Assembly (NCBI GenBank): GCA_003260075.1
Contig: QLIY01000347.1
Coordinates: 62,001-126,000, forward strand
DNA from: Phallusia mammillata
Lineage: Eukaryota; Chordata; Ascidiacea; Phlebobranchia; Ascidiidae
Reading direction: 5' to 3'
DNA: 64,000 bases
Below are positions 1 through 13,560 of this stretch, one piece after another. Positions within the stretch are counted from its first letter, which is position 1; the number at the start of each line of letters is the position of its first letter. The notes below the pieces were generated by a model. The model did not search any database and was not told where the DNA came from. It saw only the letters and a program-made list of their open reading frames with translations. The position numbers and the translations under genes are program-made.

Positions 1-230
1 ACTCCAATCAGAGTTGTTAGATGCCTGAAATCGGCGCCCTAACCCGGCCCGAACCCGTACAAATAAGTACAACACTCTAACGAGTTTTTTTTAATGAATA
101 TCAAGCCTGTACTAGGCCCAAGAGTTGGTGAAATTTACGACACAAATGATGTGTGAAGTCAGACCCGAATCAAGCCTGGTTTTACTCAAACTTAAACCCG
201 AACCCGACCCTCAGACTCTAATAAATACGT
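1..230. repeat. Copy of a dispersed GGGTTCGGGC-type repeat (family A)
   Basis: Contains stretches such as acccgaatcaagcctg and aaacttaaacccgaaccc. In the reverse orientation these recur at 7005-7160, 34180-34450 and 57950-58095, with the shared core ttcgggcctgact followed by catttgtgccgc. No terminal repeats or coding capacity are visible, so the class is unknown. It may be truncated by the window edge. Confidence 0.5.
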
Positions 231-733
231 TTTCCGAGTACAAAAAACGGGGTCGTCCAAGTTTGGTAGGATATCGTTTATTAGTTTTTCTTACAGTTTA
301 CACTCAACAATTTTCAAAACTTTATAAGTTATAAACTAATACATAGTAGATATTGTTCCAAAGAACTGTCTTTCTTTGTATTTATTGAGCATTACAACAC
401 ATCTTAGACAAGGATTCCAGGAAAAGAAAATGACCTTTTAGAAGCAATCCAAGGGTATGGCGCAAACAAGCCTAACTTGTAGTGTAGATGAGAATTAACT
501 TGCGGAGGGTTGAGAAAGAGTCACTTCCGGCGAAAACAGGCGCTCTGCCATCTGCCTTGTGATTCCGAAGTCTAACGTCGCGAAAACAAGCCACAAACAG
601 ATGGAAATTCCAATGCGACTTTTTCAACGAGCGGTTTTCGATTCCTGTACCAAGTAAAGCGTTTAAATCCATCAAACTATGGAGCATGTTCGTAGTTTTA
701 ATTCCAACATAAAATGAGCAAAATAAAACAAGT

Positions 734-753
734 TTATTATTATTATTATTATT
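734..753. repeat. TTA microsatellite
   Basis: Six to seven tandem TTA units with no interruption. An ordinary simple repeat in intergenic DNA. Confidence 0.9.
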
Positions 754-3700
754 CATTACAGAATAAGCGTTGGTTGATATTTTTGCTTAAAATATAATTC
801 CAGTAGGCAATAACTTATTGTGCATTTAAATCGGTATCACAAGTTCATTGTTAAAGAAAACGTAAGATCTTTAAACGGGACAAAAGATATATTTGACCAC
901 CTGTGCAAGTCAGTACAAAAGAACAACCTGTACACTCCTGTCCAGACGAAAGTCTGATTTTGCAAATCCACAGCAACCCCTCAAAATGTACATATATGTG
1001 CTACAGTGTTAGTATTAATAATGAAGCTTTTGAAATCCAACACTTTTGTGCTGATCAGATGACGCACTCTAGTTGTCATAGCAATTTTTCAGAATTGGCA
1101 AACACGCGTGTTCTTTGAAATAATCAGTACCGAATGAACATCAGACAGACTGTTCGGAAAAAAGGACATTAAGCGGAGGGTACTTGGTTTCTTTTTCATG
1201 TTTTGTGTTCTACTTTAACATAGCACCAGTAGGTATATACCATAATCTTCGCATGGTTGATTTATGCAGAAACGTTTACAACAAAGATTTTTAGTATTTG
1301 TACAGGTTTGGTCCAGCAATTGTAATGTACAGATCAATAGCACAACTGTATGTGGTGTTTCTTCTTGATATAATTTTGACGAAAGTATATTTGACAAATA
1401 GTAGAGGTTAGTTTTGTTGCAATCAACTTTAACACAATTAGTTAACCAATAAATCGCAAAACACGCAATGACAGAGCAAAAGAACGGCAGTTTTTAAGGC
1501 AACAATCTTTGTCATCAAGCACATTTTTTTCAGGGTTCACACGGCAAGATTAAATGGGTACTGCTTTATTAAATCAGTTGAGCACATACGGCCAGAGAAA
1601 CATCTGTTTACGTTTAAGGCGCAAACAAGACGTTAAAGAGGCGGCCGAATCCGAAGGCTTTCACTGATACGCAAGCTGGATGTTTTTCTGCCTGGCCGCC
1701 TTCCTCTATAACCCTAATATTGCCCCTCGAGTGCCGGCGCACAGACTGGCAAAACGGGCAGGCGTCGCTGAGAGCTGCAAGAGATAGTTGGTCTCGGCTT
1801 AGCGAGGTAGAGGCGGGCGCTCTGAACGGAAAGGCAAGTGTCATATGATTTACGCCGTGTTCAGGTCTTTGTTGTAACGAGGAAAGGTGTTTGAGATGTG
1901 TATAGAGCAAGGTACGATTGATAGCATACACCGAGCGGAAGTCAGGGCACACCGGCAGGTTAAAAAAGCAAGTTGTGTGCTTATCGATTTCAAATTTACC
2001 CATGCAGTGTTTGACAGTAGAGTCAATGTTCAGTTTATAGAAACAATGCGCCGTGGTCTTTAACATTTACCTTGTAAGTAAAATGGAAAGGTATAGCATT
2101 GTCCTGTGAGGAAGACTGATGAGATTTAAATGGCAAAAGCGTTGAGGTTTTTGCATACACAGTGTCTACAGCAGGAAGGAAAATGATTACACAGCTTAAT
2201 TGGAAGCTACACAGAATAGAACAAAATAGCAACTTTGCACCAAAGACCCTTTTAGCCGTTTGATAGTTTTTTTTAAGTTAAAGGTAATATATTTGCAGCA
2301 TTAGGAACGCGTCAAACACGCAAAGTTTGGAGCCTAAATTCGGTCGGTAAACGGTATTTGGTTGCTTGTCATTAACGATATACCGTCACTGCTGCGCATC
2401 TTTTTATCTGTCTTTTTTACGAGACGCTTGTTTCGCACCTTTTTTATCAATCTTTATGTGACCCAAGTAGTTATAAACGGGTGTAACTGATGTGGCCCCT
2501 CATATCACTGAAGAAGCCATGAGCATTTGCTGAATCGTTTAAATAATAAAGCATGTCGCTTTCTACGTCTGTTTGGGCCGTTATAATCGTCATTAAACTC
2601 ATGATCAGATCCGTGTATAGTGTTACAGTTTTACCCTTTTTAGTTTTAAAATTTGACTAAAAACATGATTAAAAAATTTCAAAAACGCAACAGACTCAAA
2701 AGCTATTCAGATTTTTTTCTGGATGCGAAAACTAATCGTAGGCTATTTACAGAATAGACTGGTTTTTTTTACTGTAATCAGTTCATCAGCTTCTGGCAAA
2801 AGAAAGGCGGCTCCAAATATAGGGCTGGGTATGTACACAAGTCGTGTTACCGGTTACAGAAACGACGTAAAGGCGTGGAGCAAGCGGTTCTATTAGCTCG
2901 TGTTTAGTAGTCGTGTGATTCGTAGCTCTTTCAGTTTTGTTTCACTCACGCCTATTACTGATTCAAGGTGGCCCAGTGATTAATTGCACAGTTGGCTGGG
3001 GGCTTTCCTTTTTGCCTTCAGGGCAGGTATGAAGCGCATATTAAATGCAAATCACAAGGCATGTACCCCGTCTGACTGAATCTGAATACAGCTTGTATGT
3101 CTACGGCTTGTATATGCCTAATCATTATTCACTATTGCATATTTTGCGCATGTTTTTCAATATTTACCGATGTGCTTAAATTGTGGTCCAACTTTCCGGC
3201 TATAAAACAATATGCACACCGTTCCTGGCGTCTAGGAGTCCCCGAAAACGGCTGTAACATTTAAATGCACAGCTTAATCTGGTTTCATTTCTGCATTTCA
3301 GCTTCATAGGTTTAAAAAACTTTGTGGCGCCCAATTGCTTGAAGGTCAAGACTACATACTGGTATCTGGTAAGTTATCTATTACATTTTATAACAGTTCT
3401 TGGCATTTTGTGCCAAATTAGCATTGTTTACTGCGATTGAATATTATAATTAATCTCCACTACAATTTTGTACAGCACAAGTCCTTGTCTGTTGTGAGAT
3501 ACCTACAATTTTTTACAATTTTCTTTTTAATACTGAACCAATGTCTAGCCTTTTTTGTGACTGCACTATGAAGGTTTCAAACAGTTTATGGCCTATTGTT
3601 TTAATGGGTTAACTAATTATGTGTATTTTTAAAATATTGTAACGAATTTTTACAATTTTGAATGCTATTTCGTGTTTATTAACATCAATCTACGACTTTT

Positions 3701-6700
3701 GTGTAATTTTGTTTGCGTGTTGTGACCATTACATACATGTTTCTAATAATTCCGGGTCTATTGTGCAAAATTTACAAATTTTACCATCTAAAAACTGTAA
3801 CCAATATTTAGAATGAATAATACAATTCTTTGCCTATTGTGATCAATCCATACAGCTTTTGGTTTTGGCAAATTGTTTCAAATCTACAACTTTTTACAGT
3901 TTTTAAATATTGCAAGCAATCTCTACATCATTGTTACAATGTCTTTAGCAGCATAGTAATGTGTTGTACTTGCGTCATAGCAACACATGATCCAGGAATA
4001 AAATGGCCGGTCATGCCTTAGCACGAGTTCGACACTGATTCATAATTTCAGGCGAATTTGCTTAGTAAACCACAACAAACTATAGTCGCGTTCCGCCCGT
4101 TTTCAGTTAAAAATAAAATCGACTTGCTGGACCCAAGTTACACTAAACTTGCAATAGGGTTCGATTTTAAGCAACCATTTTGTGCCAACTAAAACAAATT
4201 AGAACATAAATGCATTCGGTTCCAAGCCTTTCTGTTAAGAATATGTGATAATGTTTAGATATAGGTTTAGTATTCATTGCGCATGCGCTATACGCATCAA
4301 TAAATATATAGACGTACGCTTTATGCGTAAGATGTTTTCCATAATGTATACAGGTGCTTAGGAACATTTTAACTGGAATTTTGGCTTTTTACTGGAATTT
4401 CAAATTTGCTTTGTCATTGCAGCGTCGCGGTTTCGAAGGAAGGAATCGAGAGATCGCGCGTTTGAAGAAACATTCTTTTTCTCAGGAAATGTAAGTCATT
4501 TGTAACATGCTTCCCGAAGACACTTTTTGGTTTTGCCAAGCGCTCTGTTTTGCGATACAAACAGAAATTTCGATGCCTAATGCCCGTTGAGTGATGAAAC
4601 ATAGCTTCCGTATTACGCAGGACAGGAGTAAGAAATGAGCCAAGAAATAATCGCGCTGTTTTCCACAAAAGCATTACTCAACGCGTATGCGACGAGAATC
4701 CACAAACGAGTTGAACAAGTGTATTAAGCTCAGTTTAAAATTGCAAAACTCGTACACTACTTGATTTCAGGATTCTTTTTTTAAAGATTTTTCCCCAAAG
4801 AATTACATATTCATGAGTAATTTAAGCAAAAAGATAACTGCCATAAAGAATACATTATGCAGACGTTTCAGCAAGCACTGTTGTCACCATCAGTGCAAGT
4901 TGTCAATCGAGTTATAGAACACGGTATATAAAACACTTAGGGAAAAAGGTGAATGCACGGTTCCTAAACATATTAAAAGTCTTCAAACTGTGCAAAACTA
5001 TTCAAAATTTGAATATATTTGCAAAACATAAACACATGTGTACGCTTAGAAACGCCCCTAAGTGTAGCAGGCGAGAAAATGCTGCCCAAAAAATTCACAA
5101 CAAATCTTACAAATAAAGAAACCAAAAAAACGCTGTTACCAACATTATAAGTCACTTCACCGGAAGCTGTATACCATCGTCCGGGCCTTGTCCACTTTTT
5201 GGACCCAAAACTCTATGACGACCTGGCGCCCGCGGCCTGGAGTCATCCCTCGACCCGGCCTGTGATTGGCTGCTTTATTGCTGCCCTTTAGTTGCTTCGA
5301 AAATTTGTTTTGATTTTTGGGTTACGGATAGACAATTTCCGTTGGCTCATCAGATGAATCATGTTTATTTTTATTAGGGGGCTTTGTTGTTGGCTGCAAA
5401 CGCGCTTGATTGGGGCATTGGGTTGCAAAGTTCTGCTAATCAATCAAAATTTAGGTTTCTGTAATTTAGTTAATACTTGTATATTTTTCTCAGTAAGTGC
5501 ATTTTATTCTACGGTAAAACGGCAGTTTTTTTTCGGTGGTTTCTTTTCCTGTCCCCGCCGTCTTTCCCTAACACTGGCATTTAGTTTATAGGTCCCCTCA
5601 ACTCGTCCCACCAACATTGCCCCCAGTCGTGTTTACCCACAATGCGACGATCTCACTTTCTTGTGAGCCCCAGTCACATAACAGCTTATAAAACGGTGTA
5701 ACTGCAGCGCGTTCAACCATTATCCACTAATTGTGACTTTCACTTTTTTGCGCGCCATAACGTTTTAATGTTGCGCAGCTATTTCCAGCTAGGTGATTGT
5801 TTTAGTGCTATTGTGTCGCTATGTGTTCATTCACCAAACAAAATAAACCCATTTCATCTCAAGGCCTCAGAAAGTCTTGCAAAATCTTTACCCAGAAAAA
5901 GGGATGTTATCGATGTTATTCATTATTCACTTTCCCTCGAGGTTATATGCAAATAAGTCACGTGACCATGCCGTATGGTTTCATCCAATGAGCCCCTTAC
6001 ATTCCCTTGTGCGCCTTCTACCAAAAACTTTACAGCGCTATCCTGATTCATTTCCGTTTCGACGCAGCCAAATTAATCTCCGTTCTGAGTTTTGCAGTCA
6101 TAGTCTGCTGTTGGTTAACTTAAGAAAAATGCCAAAATTTTGAACCATATTTCAGCGTTGTGTCGCCATTCCTTTATACTACTGCTTGTACTACGAGTGG
6201 ATTACGCAAATCTTAAGATTTGCAAGTGAATTTAATGCAATCTCAAACGAGTTAAAGTATCGCATCACGGATGAAACTGCGTGGAGTTGGGTTATGTTGC
6301 TATTATAAATTTTTCATGTGCCTGGATTATGTTTTCCTTTTTCCTGGGTTCTTATGTGTCTTTTTCATGTGTCATACGCACAAGCACCCCCTGTCCACGC
6401 CGTGATAAATGTCATTGGACTAATTATTACACACTTTATGCTGAACTTTGTTTAATGTGCATATTTTTGTCCGCTAAGAACGCAATAGCACAAGCGGGTA
6501 ATTCAAAGGGACATTTGGTTTAAACTCAGAGAAAGCCATTTTTCCCTAATTGTATTTATTTCCAGTGATTTGGATGTAGTGTTGTTCACGAGATGCGCCA
6601 AGTTTGCAGTTTCCACTTTAGGGCATAAAAGCAAAACGCAGTGACTCGATTGACTAGTTGTGTTGCTATGGAAACAGATTTTCCGCCCCGATGGCTGTTG

Positions 6701-7004
6701 GTGCATTGCAGGAAGTGACGTTTATAGGGGGGAGGATTTCGAAAGTTTTACGCTCAACATCATAAACAACTTCTTGTCAGGCCTTTAATATAGTCTGAAC
6801 CATGTTATCGAGTAATACACTTATATAGTATATCATATGTGAAACTTGGCTTGCGAAAGATGCATGATCGAAGTGGGCATTCCATAACCTATATAAGCAG
6901 TATATAGGATCTCGATTACAACGCAGAAACGTTCTTCTTTGCCACCTGTACGCATTATTTAAAACAACCTTTTGTCCACATCATAATTACATGGCGTGGA
7001 GTTG

Positions 7005-7160
7005 TAATTCCGGCCGGTTTTCGGTTTTGCTTCTGGCTGGGTTGGAGTTTAGGTTTAAATAAAACTGCAGCTTTGATTCGGGCCTGACTTTAAACTAGGG
7101 CTCATTTGTGCCGCAATTTTACCAACTTTCTGTCCTGTTAGGGTTTCGGGTTTATACATT
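7005..7160. repeat. Copy of dispersed repeat family A
   Basis: Shares the core gattcgggcctgact, then catttgtgccgc and a gtttcgggttt end, with the copies at 57950-58095 (same orientation) and 1-230 (opposite orientation). Sequence identity is judged by eye. Confidence 0.5.
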
Positions 7161-10100
7161 TGATTGGACAAAGTGTGTAACGCATATCTAAATCTTAACA
7201 ATCGACTATAGGTGGACGCCACTGTCCATAAGTTTAGAAACCTCGGGTCGGACTACAAACAAAAACTTGGAACTGGAAATTTCAATAAATGGGGAAATCA
7301 AAAGCAGATTTCGAAACCTAACATGCGCTGAGTTGGACATCAAATTTATTAAATGGGTTGGTCTCTTTGTAACCACCAAACTCCGTATCACATTACTAAG
7401 AGGCAACGTAAAACGTGATTAAAGTATAATTCCACAACGCATTGATACAAGTACTCGACTGCCAGTGTAGCAAGACATGGTCACAAGGCCGTATTCAAAT
7501 TTTTACTCGACTTGGCACAACCTTCATATAGAAGTGTTAAAAGTATTGCAAGTTTTGCTTAAATCATCTCTAGATAGCACTTTAAGAGGTAGTGACTTTT
7601 TGGCAAGTTTTTGCCCCCGACATCCTTGGTGACGTAGCTCGACAGATTGTCGTTACGTTGGCGGGTTTTTTAAGGTTTCGTAGAAATTAGGGTTTTGACA
7701 TTTAATCGCCAGTCACGAATTTCTTACTTCTCGGAGATTTGAGTTACGTAAAAAAATGCCCGGTAACACAATAAGGTAACGTTGAAGCCATGAAAAAATA
7801 CCCCGAGCGAGAAGCATTGTAGTTTTTTTCCACAAAATTCCATGAAAACGATAAAAGTTTTCAAAAATTGCCAAATTTATGATAACAATGGTTTTAACGA
7901 AACGTTTCATAAGGTAACCATACTGAATGTAGTTTAAACAGCAAAATTAGGTATAATTAAGCTATATCCTATGACTTCGTGTCTATACAAAATTTGCCAA
8001 TGGCCACAAAAAAATAAAGTGCTTGTTTTCTCATTGCAAATGTGCAAGTAACGGCTTTACAATTTTAAGATATTAAATTTAGTCAAAATCAATAAATACC
8101 AACGTTTCCCAAAAAAGCCTAACCGTGGAGGACAAATTTATAGGACTTTCGTTTAGTAAACTGTTAAAAAACGCTTCTCAAAAACTCTTAAACCATCTAC
8201 GAATAAAATTAAATGCAATATTTTCCAAGTGCAAAATGTTTTCGTACCAACATCGGCAATTCTAAAGTCGTGACCGTTAGCAATCGATAAAACAGCATAA
8301 TCGTGTATTCGGGATAATGATTAAAGAAGATTGATGCCAAGCATAGGCGGTTTCATTCATAGAAACACGCAAAAGCCAGTGACACGAGCCACGTGTTGAG
8401 CGTGCCCGGTGATGCTCAACATGAATTTTCGACATGAAGGCGTGTACTTAAACATCGCTGCTGTCAGCCGTCTGCCTGTTTGACGGTCACTGGTGTTCGC
8501 ATTTGCGCCCCCTACCGATGAGAGACACCTGACGTTTAAGGCAGCCCTGTGTGGCCAGGTCTTCCAAGAATTTTGCGGATGTCCTACTATTGTTGCATTG
8601 TACGCGTCTAAATATCGCTTCCGGTGTGAAACGGCGATAATTTGACCGGCTTTTTCAGTTGGTAATCCCGTCAAAAAAGCATCTATTCATGGCATAGGGA
8701 ACCCGATCTTTTTCAGGGGAATTATGTTGTATTGCAGCGATGGTGATTTTTTTGCGGCAAACAGCAGCTTTGCCCTCGTTGCTATGGGATCGTTGCCAAG
8801 ATGGTTGCCCTTGTCTGATTATATTAACTTATGAGAGCTATGACCAATCAGGATTATAGCATTGAAAAAGCATCGCTAAACGCGTACCGCTCTACAGCAC
8901 AATAAACATTGTAGCTTTGCGCCGAAAGACCTTGTGAACAGACTTTAAAATATCAACAGAATGCGCAATCACTGTGCGAGGTTAACGGAATCCTGCTGTT
9001 TTCAATAAGTTGTGAATCTGTCAACATAACGGAAACTGCAAACAAATGTCCGATACGGATTCCTCAAAACAGAAAACGAACCGACTGTTTTGGTTTAGCG
9101 AATTCGGCGCAGTAATCAAGCGATTTTTCAGCCGAACTGACAGCATCGGCGGAGTGATGAACTGCAAGCGTGACCTGTTGTGTTGTTACTAACTAACGGG
9201 CGCTTGTTGTCGTTTTTTTGCACCCAGGAGCCGCTGCAAAAAGCCGAACTCGAATTGCCTTGTTTATAAAAAAGGCCTCTGCGTATGTTTTGCCACTCGG
9301 ATGTGCATCTTCCGTTCAAGCTCCTCTCTAGAAGCAATAGAGGATGTTTCGTGTGTTTTCGGGAGAGCCGCGCTTCTCCTTAGCCTTTCTCTTTCTTTCT
9401 CCGCACCCAGGAGGGGTAGTTTTGGAGGGTGACAATCTGGAGACGTCTTGGGTCTTGATAAATCGCGGAACCTTCATTGCCGCGTGCATAAGCAGATAAA
9501 TTGCCCCCAGCACACGCTCCACTGTATAATAAAACTTGTCAGCAACCGCTATTAGTGGTGGCAGAATAATTGACTTTGTGTACTGAGTGGTTTATAAAAA
9601 CACCTTGCAATCTTTTTGATCCGTGTGTGTTATTAAATTAGTGCTTGTATCCTTTTTTTATTTCTTTGGTCCCTTGTTATACAATTCGTTTGAAAACATA
9701 ACGTTTGTTTACTTATAACATGATCTAACAGAAATTTTGTATTGCAAAAAGGCTGTGGGGTTTGTATAACGTGCACCAAATTTTACAAAACGTCCTGAGT
9801 TGCTTTCATTCAAAGTCTTGGTAAATCATTACAATCGTTTTTTAGGGAAGAAACTTGGCCACATTGTCTACGAACCAGAAACAGACTTAAAAAAAACTGA
9901 ACAGGATTCGTCCCCGGGAGCGTCCTGGGTTCGAACCCGCTGAGAAAAAAAATACTTTTCTTCTAAAGCAAATATACAAATGACATCTTAAATACGTTAT
10001 GTTTAACTTTTAGCGCATTTTAGGCTCTTTTTTACAATCTAACTGGCCAAGAATACCAGGCGTGATTTTCAATTATTTTATCTTCCTGAATTCAAGCATG

Positions 10101-10539
10101 AATCCCGATGCATGCCAATTGGCAACGCGGCTAAATATAGACTTAACATTACTGCGGGACAAGATTGAAGTAATTTTTAGCGACCGATTACTGGAACACG
10201 TATTTGTCATGAAGTTCGCCTTGCGTTGTGCGTCATGCCTTAATCGTTATTCAGCATTTCTGAGTAGCGGTGCGCGCAATTTCGCCGAACAATTTGTCTG
10301 CCATGTGTTCAGGGAGACAAGCTAATGGTTCTAAAGGACAGGACCCGCAAATTTTCGCCGCAACAGACAACCGACGCAACACTAAACGTCCGATTTAACT
10401 GGAAATTATAACTTGATTCTTGTTATTTTTTGGCAAAAAATCAAATCGTTGCCTCACAAAGCAAAATCACTTGCCTAGTAGTATTTTTTTTCTACGATGG
10501 TGGCTGTAAGTAGTAAGTTAGTATTTTTTCTACAAACGG

Positions 10540-11393
10540 ACCCGTTTGGACCAAAATTGTCAGTATTAGGCAATGTTCCTGATTAGGCAAAGATTAACCC
10601 TGTGGTTCTTAACCTTTTTGGTGTGGTTTCCCACTAAAGTCAACCACCAACTTCGAATTTCCCCCTGTGTTATTTTTATACTGATGTTTTGTGCCCTACG
10701 TTAACAAAAAAATTATCCTTTTAATGAAATAATTTTGTGAAGCAATTTGGTCTGGAACTCCAAAGGTATACTGCAATCTTATTTAGTTTAAATAGTGCTT
10801 CTGTGAGAGACTAAAGTTTTTGGAATATTGAAGAGTCTCCTCTACTTGCAATAGTCATTTATTGCATCACAATCAACAAAGGAAAGGCTTTTATTCGCAC
10901 ACAGCAAAGTCATTGACACTTTAGTCTTGTATGTGATGTAACAAACGGCCTTTGGATTTGTATGTGTCTTGTAAGCCTTGCTGAAAATAATCTTACATGA
11001 TTTTTTGCGGAAAAAATATTAGTAAAGTAACTTTCAACGATTAATTCAAAGCCGAGTTCCACCCTCGGGCCCGAGTTTGGTCACCTGACTTAGATAATTT
11101 CCCTCTGAAAACATTAAATTTCCCACTAGTGGGAAATTTCCCACCGGTTAAGAACCACTGGTTAACCGATGTCGTTCAGTTCAAGCCCTGTCACATTACG
11201 AATCATTTGTACCTCGTTTCTTGTCTGAGTTTTGTCTGATTTCCCCCCCCCCCCCACCGGTTAAGAACCACTGGTTAACCGATGTCGTTCAGTTCAAGCC
11301 TTGTCACATTACGAATCATTTGTAGCTCGTTTCTTGTCTGAGTTTTGTCTGATTAAGGCGAAAATCCGGATTAACCGAGGTTTACTGTATTAT
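10540..11393. mobile_element. Pogo/Tigger-like MITE interrupted by a hAT element
   Basis: The right part (11161-11393) ends in ggattaaccgaggtttactgta, and the left part (about 10540-10599) carries acccgtttggaccaaaa. The same sequences, in the reverse order and strand, form the element at 38373-38539, whose ends are the cagtaa..cggttaat inverted repeats typical of pogo-type MITEs. Here the element is split by the hAT insertion at 10600-11160, and its right part is further duplicated around the 13-C run at 11243-11255. The left terminus is degraded and its exact position uncertain. Confidence 0.55.
10600..11160. mobile_element. Non-autonomous hAT element (about 560 bp)
   Basis: The left end ctgtggttcttaacc and the right end ggttaagaaccactg are inverted repeats with one mismatch, matching the widespread CAGTGGTTCTTAACC terminus of hAT-type MITEs. 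Flanking bases gattaacc (10592-10599) and ggttaacc (11160-11167) look like a slightly diverged 8-bp target-site duplication. There is no transposase reading frame. Confidence 0.75.
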
Positions 11394-12125
11394 ACTTTTT
11401 ACGTCTCTGCGCCATCATATTTTCCTATTTGCTCAGAACCCTTCTCTCCCCCTAGTGGTGGCATTCCAAATTTGGACTTTTGAGGTTAAATCTGTTAAAT
11501 TAAAAATGCGCCCATATCACCTTTGAGTCATAGACATTATTCATCGTTTGATCAACAGTAAAAGATCAATCCAGCAATGACGACATCGTCTATAACCACA
11601 ACGACCACGATTATTTAAGGACAAAATTCGTTTGCCCCCGGTTGCACGACTCAAAAAAATGATAGAGCATAAGTCAGAAAAAACTTCGCGTTTTGGCGGC
11701 GACTGGGTCCATCTATTTTCTGCATTGGCTTCACACGCCCATGTCTTCGCAGTCCCGAAGACCACTAAGTGGAAAAGTCATTGGAAGGTCAGTGTGCTGT
11801 GGGAGGAGGCCAGCAGCTTGGTCCCGCAATGATGTATGCTTGACAGGGCGCGTGATTTGTCAAATAGAATTGCGAGAGCCAGACAGATTGCCTCGCGAGT
11901 GGCCCAATTTTCTACGAAAGCCTCCTCGTAAAGTAATTCAGCGGAAATGGACTGTTGCAAGCTCGGCATCAGATAATTTTTTTGTAATTGCAATTGGTAT
12001 ATAAGGCGAAAAAGGGGATTACTGTTACTGCGAAATTACAGAAAAATTAGTTTCTAATCGTCGATTTCGCCTTGTCTGGCCTCCAAAAGGTCATTAAATG
12101 TGCCCTTTATTTAGATCGCCCTCGT

Positions 12126-12765
12126 TTAACTAGTGTTAGTATAAGTACAAAACAAGATTCAAGGCCTATGCACACGAGCCATTTGTGAAAAATATCGTCA
12201 TATGAGACCGGTATCTCATGACAAATGCGTCAATGCGGACTTTCAACATAAATACAATAATTCAAAAATAAATTGTTTAAAACAATAACACTGTGATTAT
12301 AACTACCCCAAAATAGCGAAAAAGTCTTATTTTGCTTATTATGTTTTGCGTTTTACTCATTGATCATTGCTACATGCGGAAGGAGCGCTGTGGGTAACAG
12401 AAGGGCAAAAGGCACTTTAAAGGTCTCTCATCCCCCCCCCCGTGTTAGTATAAGTACAAAACAAGATTCAAGGCCTATGCACACGAGCCGTTTGTGAAAA
12501 ATATCTAAGTTGTCGTCATATGAGACCGATATCTCATGACAAATGAGTCGATGCGGACTTTCAACATAAACACAACAATTAAACAATAAAATGTTAAAAA
12601 CAACGCAATTAAAGAATAATACGACCATATTGTGATTATAACTAACCCGAAATGGCGAAAAAGTTATATTTTCGTTTTGCGTTTTACTCGTTGATCATTG
12701 CTACATGCGAAAGGAGCGCTGTGAGTGACTAAAGGGCAAAAGGCGCTTTAAAGGTCTCTCAATGC
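12126..12765. repeat. Duplicated ~300-bp segment joined by ten Cs
   Basis: 12126-12431 and 12442-12765 are the same sequence with scattered substitutions and short indels, separated only by C10 at 12432-12441. Most simply these are two allelic contigs with overlapping ends. A second, shorter pair of the same kind follows at 12881-12971 / 12982-13070. Confidence 0.85.
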
Positions 12766-13139
12766 TTTATTTAAAAGAGTAAACTATGGACAAGCAACTT
12801 GTATTGAAATGTGTGGCGTGTGGCATTTTCGAAACTCGCAAAGATCACTAACTCACTCCACTAGATGGGGCCATAACGCCTCCGTTTTGATCACATTTTG
12901 TTCGTATCAAAGTCTAAACTATCAGCAAAGCGCACACTATACATTATACTGGTATACGTATGGGTTTGTGTCCCCCCCCCCCGTTTTGATCACATTTTGT
13001 TCGTATCAAAGTCTAAACTATCAGCAAAGTGAACACTATACATTATACTGGTATACGTATGGGGTTGTGCACTGTAAGCGAGTGTTTCAAACATTGACAG
13101 CACATGCTTTGAAATAAAAAATAAACGCTTCATTAGCGC

Positions 13140-13560
13140 GCACTAATGCAAGTTGCATTTGACATTAGCCGGAAAACTAGACCTCTGGAATGACAACAAA
13201 AAATGCAAGTCACCGTTGCGGCTTTGGGCCAGAAGTAGATTGCGTTGCCAGTCAACGAGCGTTCGCGTGACAAAAGGTCGATTAATAGCGATCGATAGTT
13301 CGCCAATTTGCATCGAATGCCAAACAGAGACGCGAAACGATGCGGGACCTTTCACCGCATCGAAAGGTCAAGCGATTATTGGAAGACCGAATGACGTCAC
13401 GCCTTGCTAGCTTCGCGGAAACTTACGCCCCTCGCCAACCAATCACGAACTGTCAATACATTTTAAACCTAAAAACAGCTTCCGTCAGTGGGCGCTGTGG
13501 AGCTTTCCACGCTTGGAGGGTTTGGCTATAGGCGTCAACAACACTTTTGTTTTGCAATCA
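13140..13560. promoter_or_regulatory. Candidate regulatory block with CRE, octamer and CCAAT
   Basis: A locally GC- and CpG-richer patch in AT-rich DNA. It contains a full CRE palindrome TGACGTCA at 13392-13399, a POU octamer ATTTGCAT at 13306-13313, and CCAAT near 13437. There is no convincing coding potential. Function is inference from motif co-occurrence only. Confidence 0.25.

Noticed and set aside
1614-2066. 150-codon frame on the - strand
   Set aside because: No recognisable domain, no supporting exons, and a composition like the surrounding intergenic DNA.
9912-9945. tRNA-like B box (gggttcgaaccc)
   Set aside because: The T-stem does not pair beyond three bases and no other tRNA parts are present.
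13153-13410. 85-codon frame in a CpG-richer patch
   Set aside because: Overlapping frames on both strands are equally open and no domain is visible. The patch is more likely regulatory.
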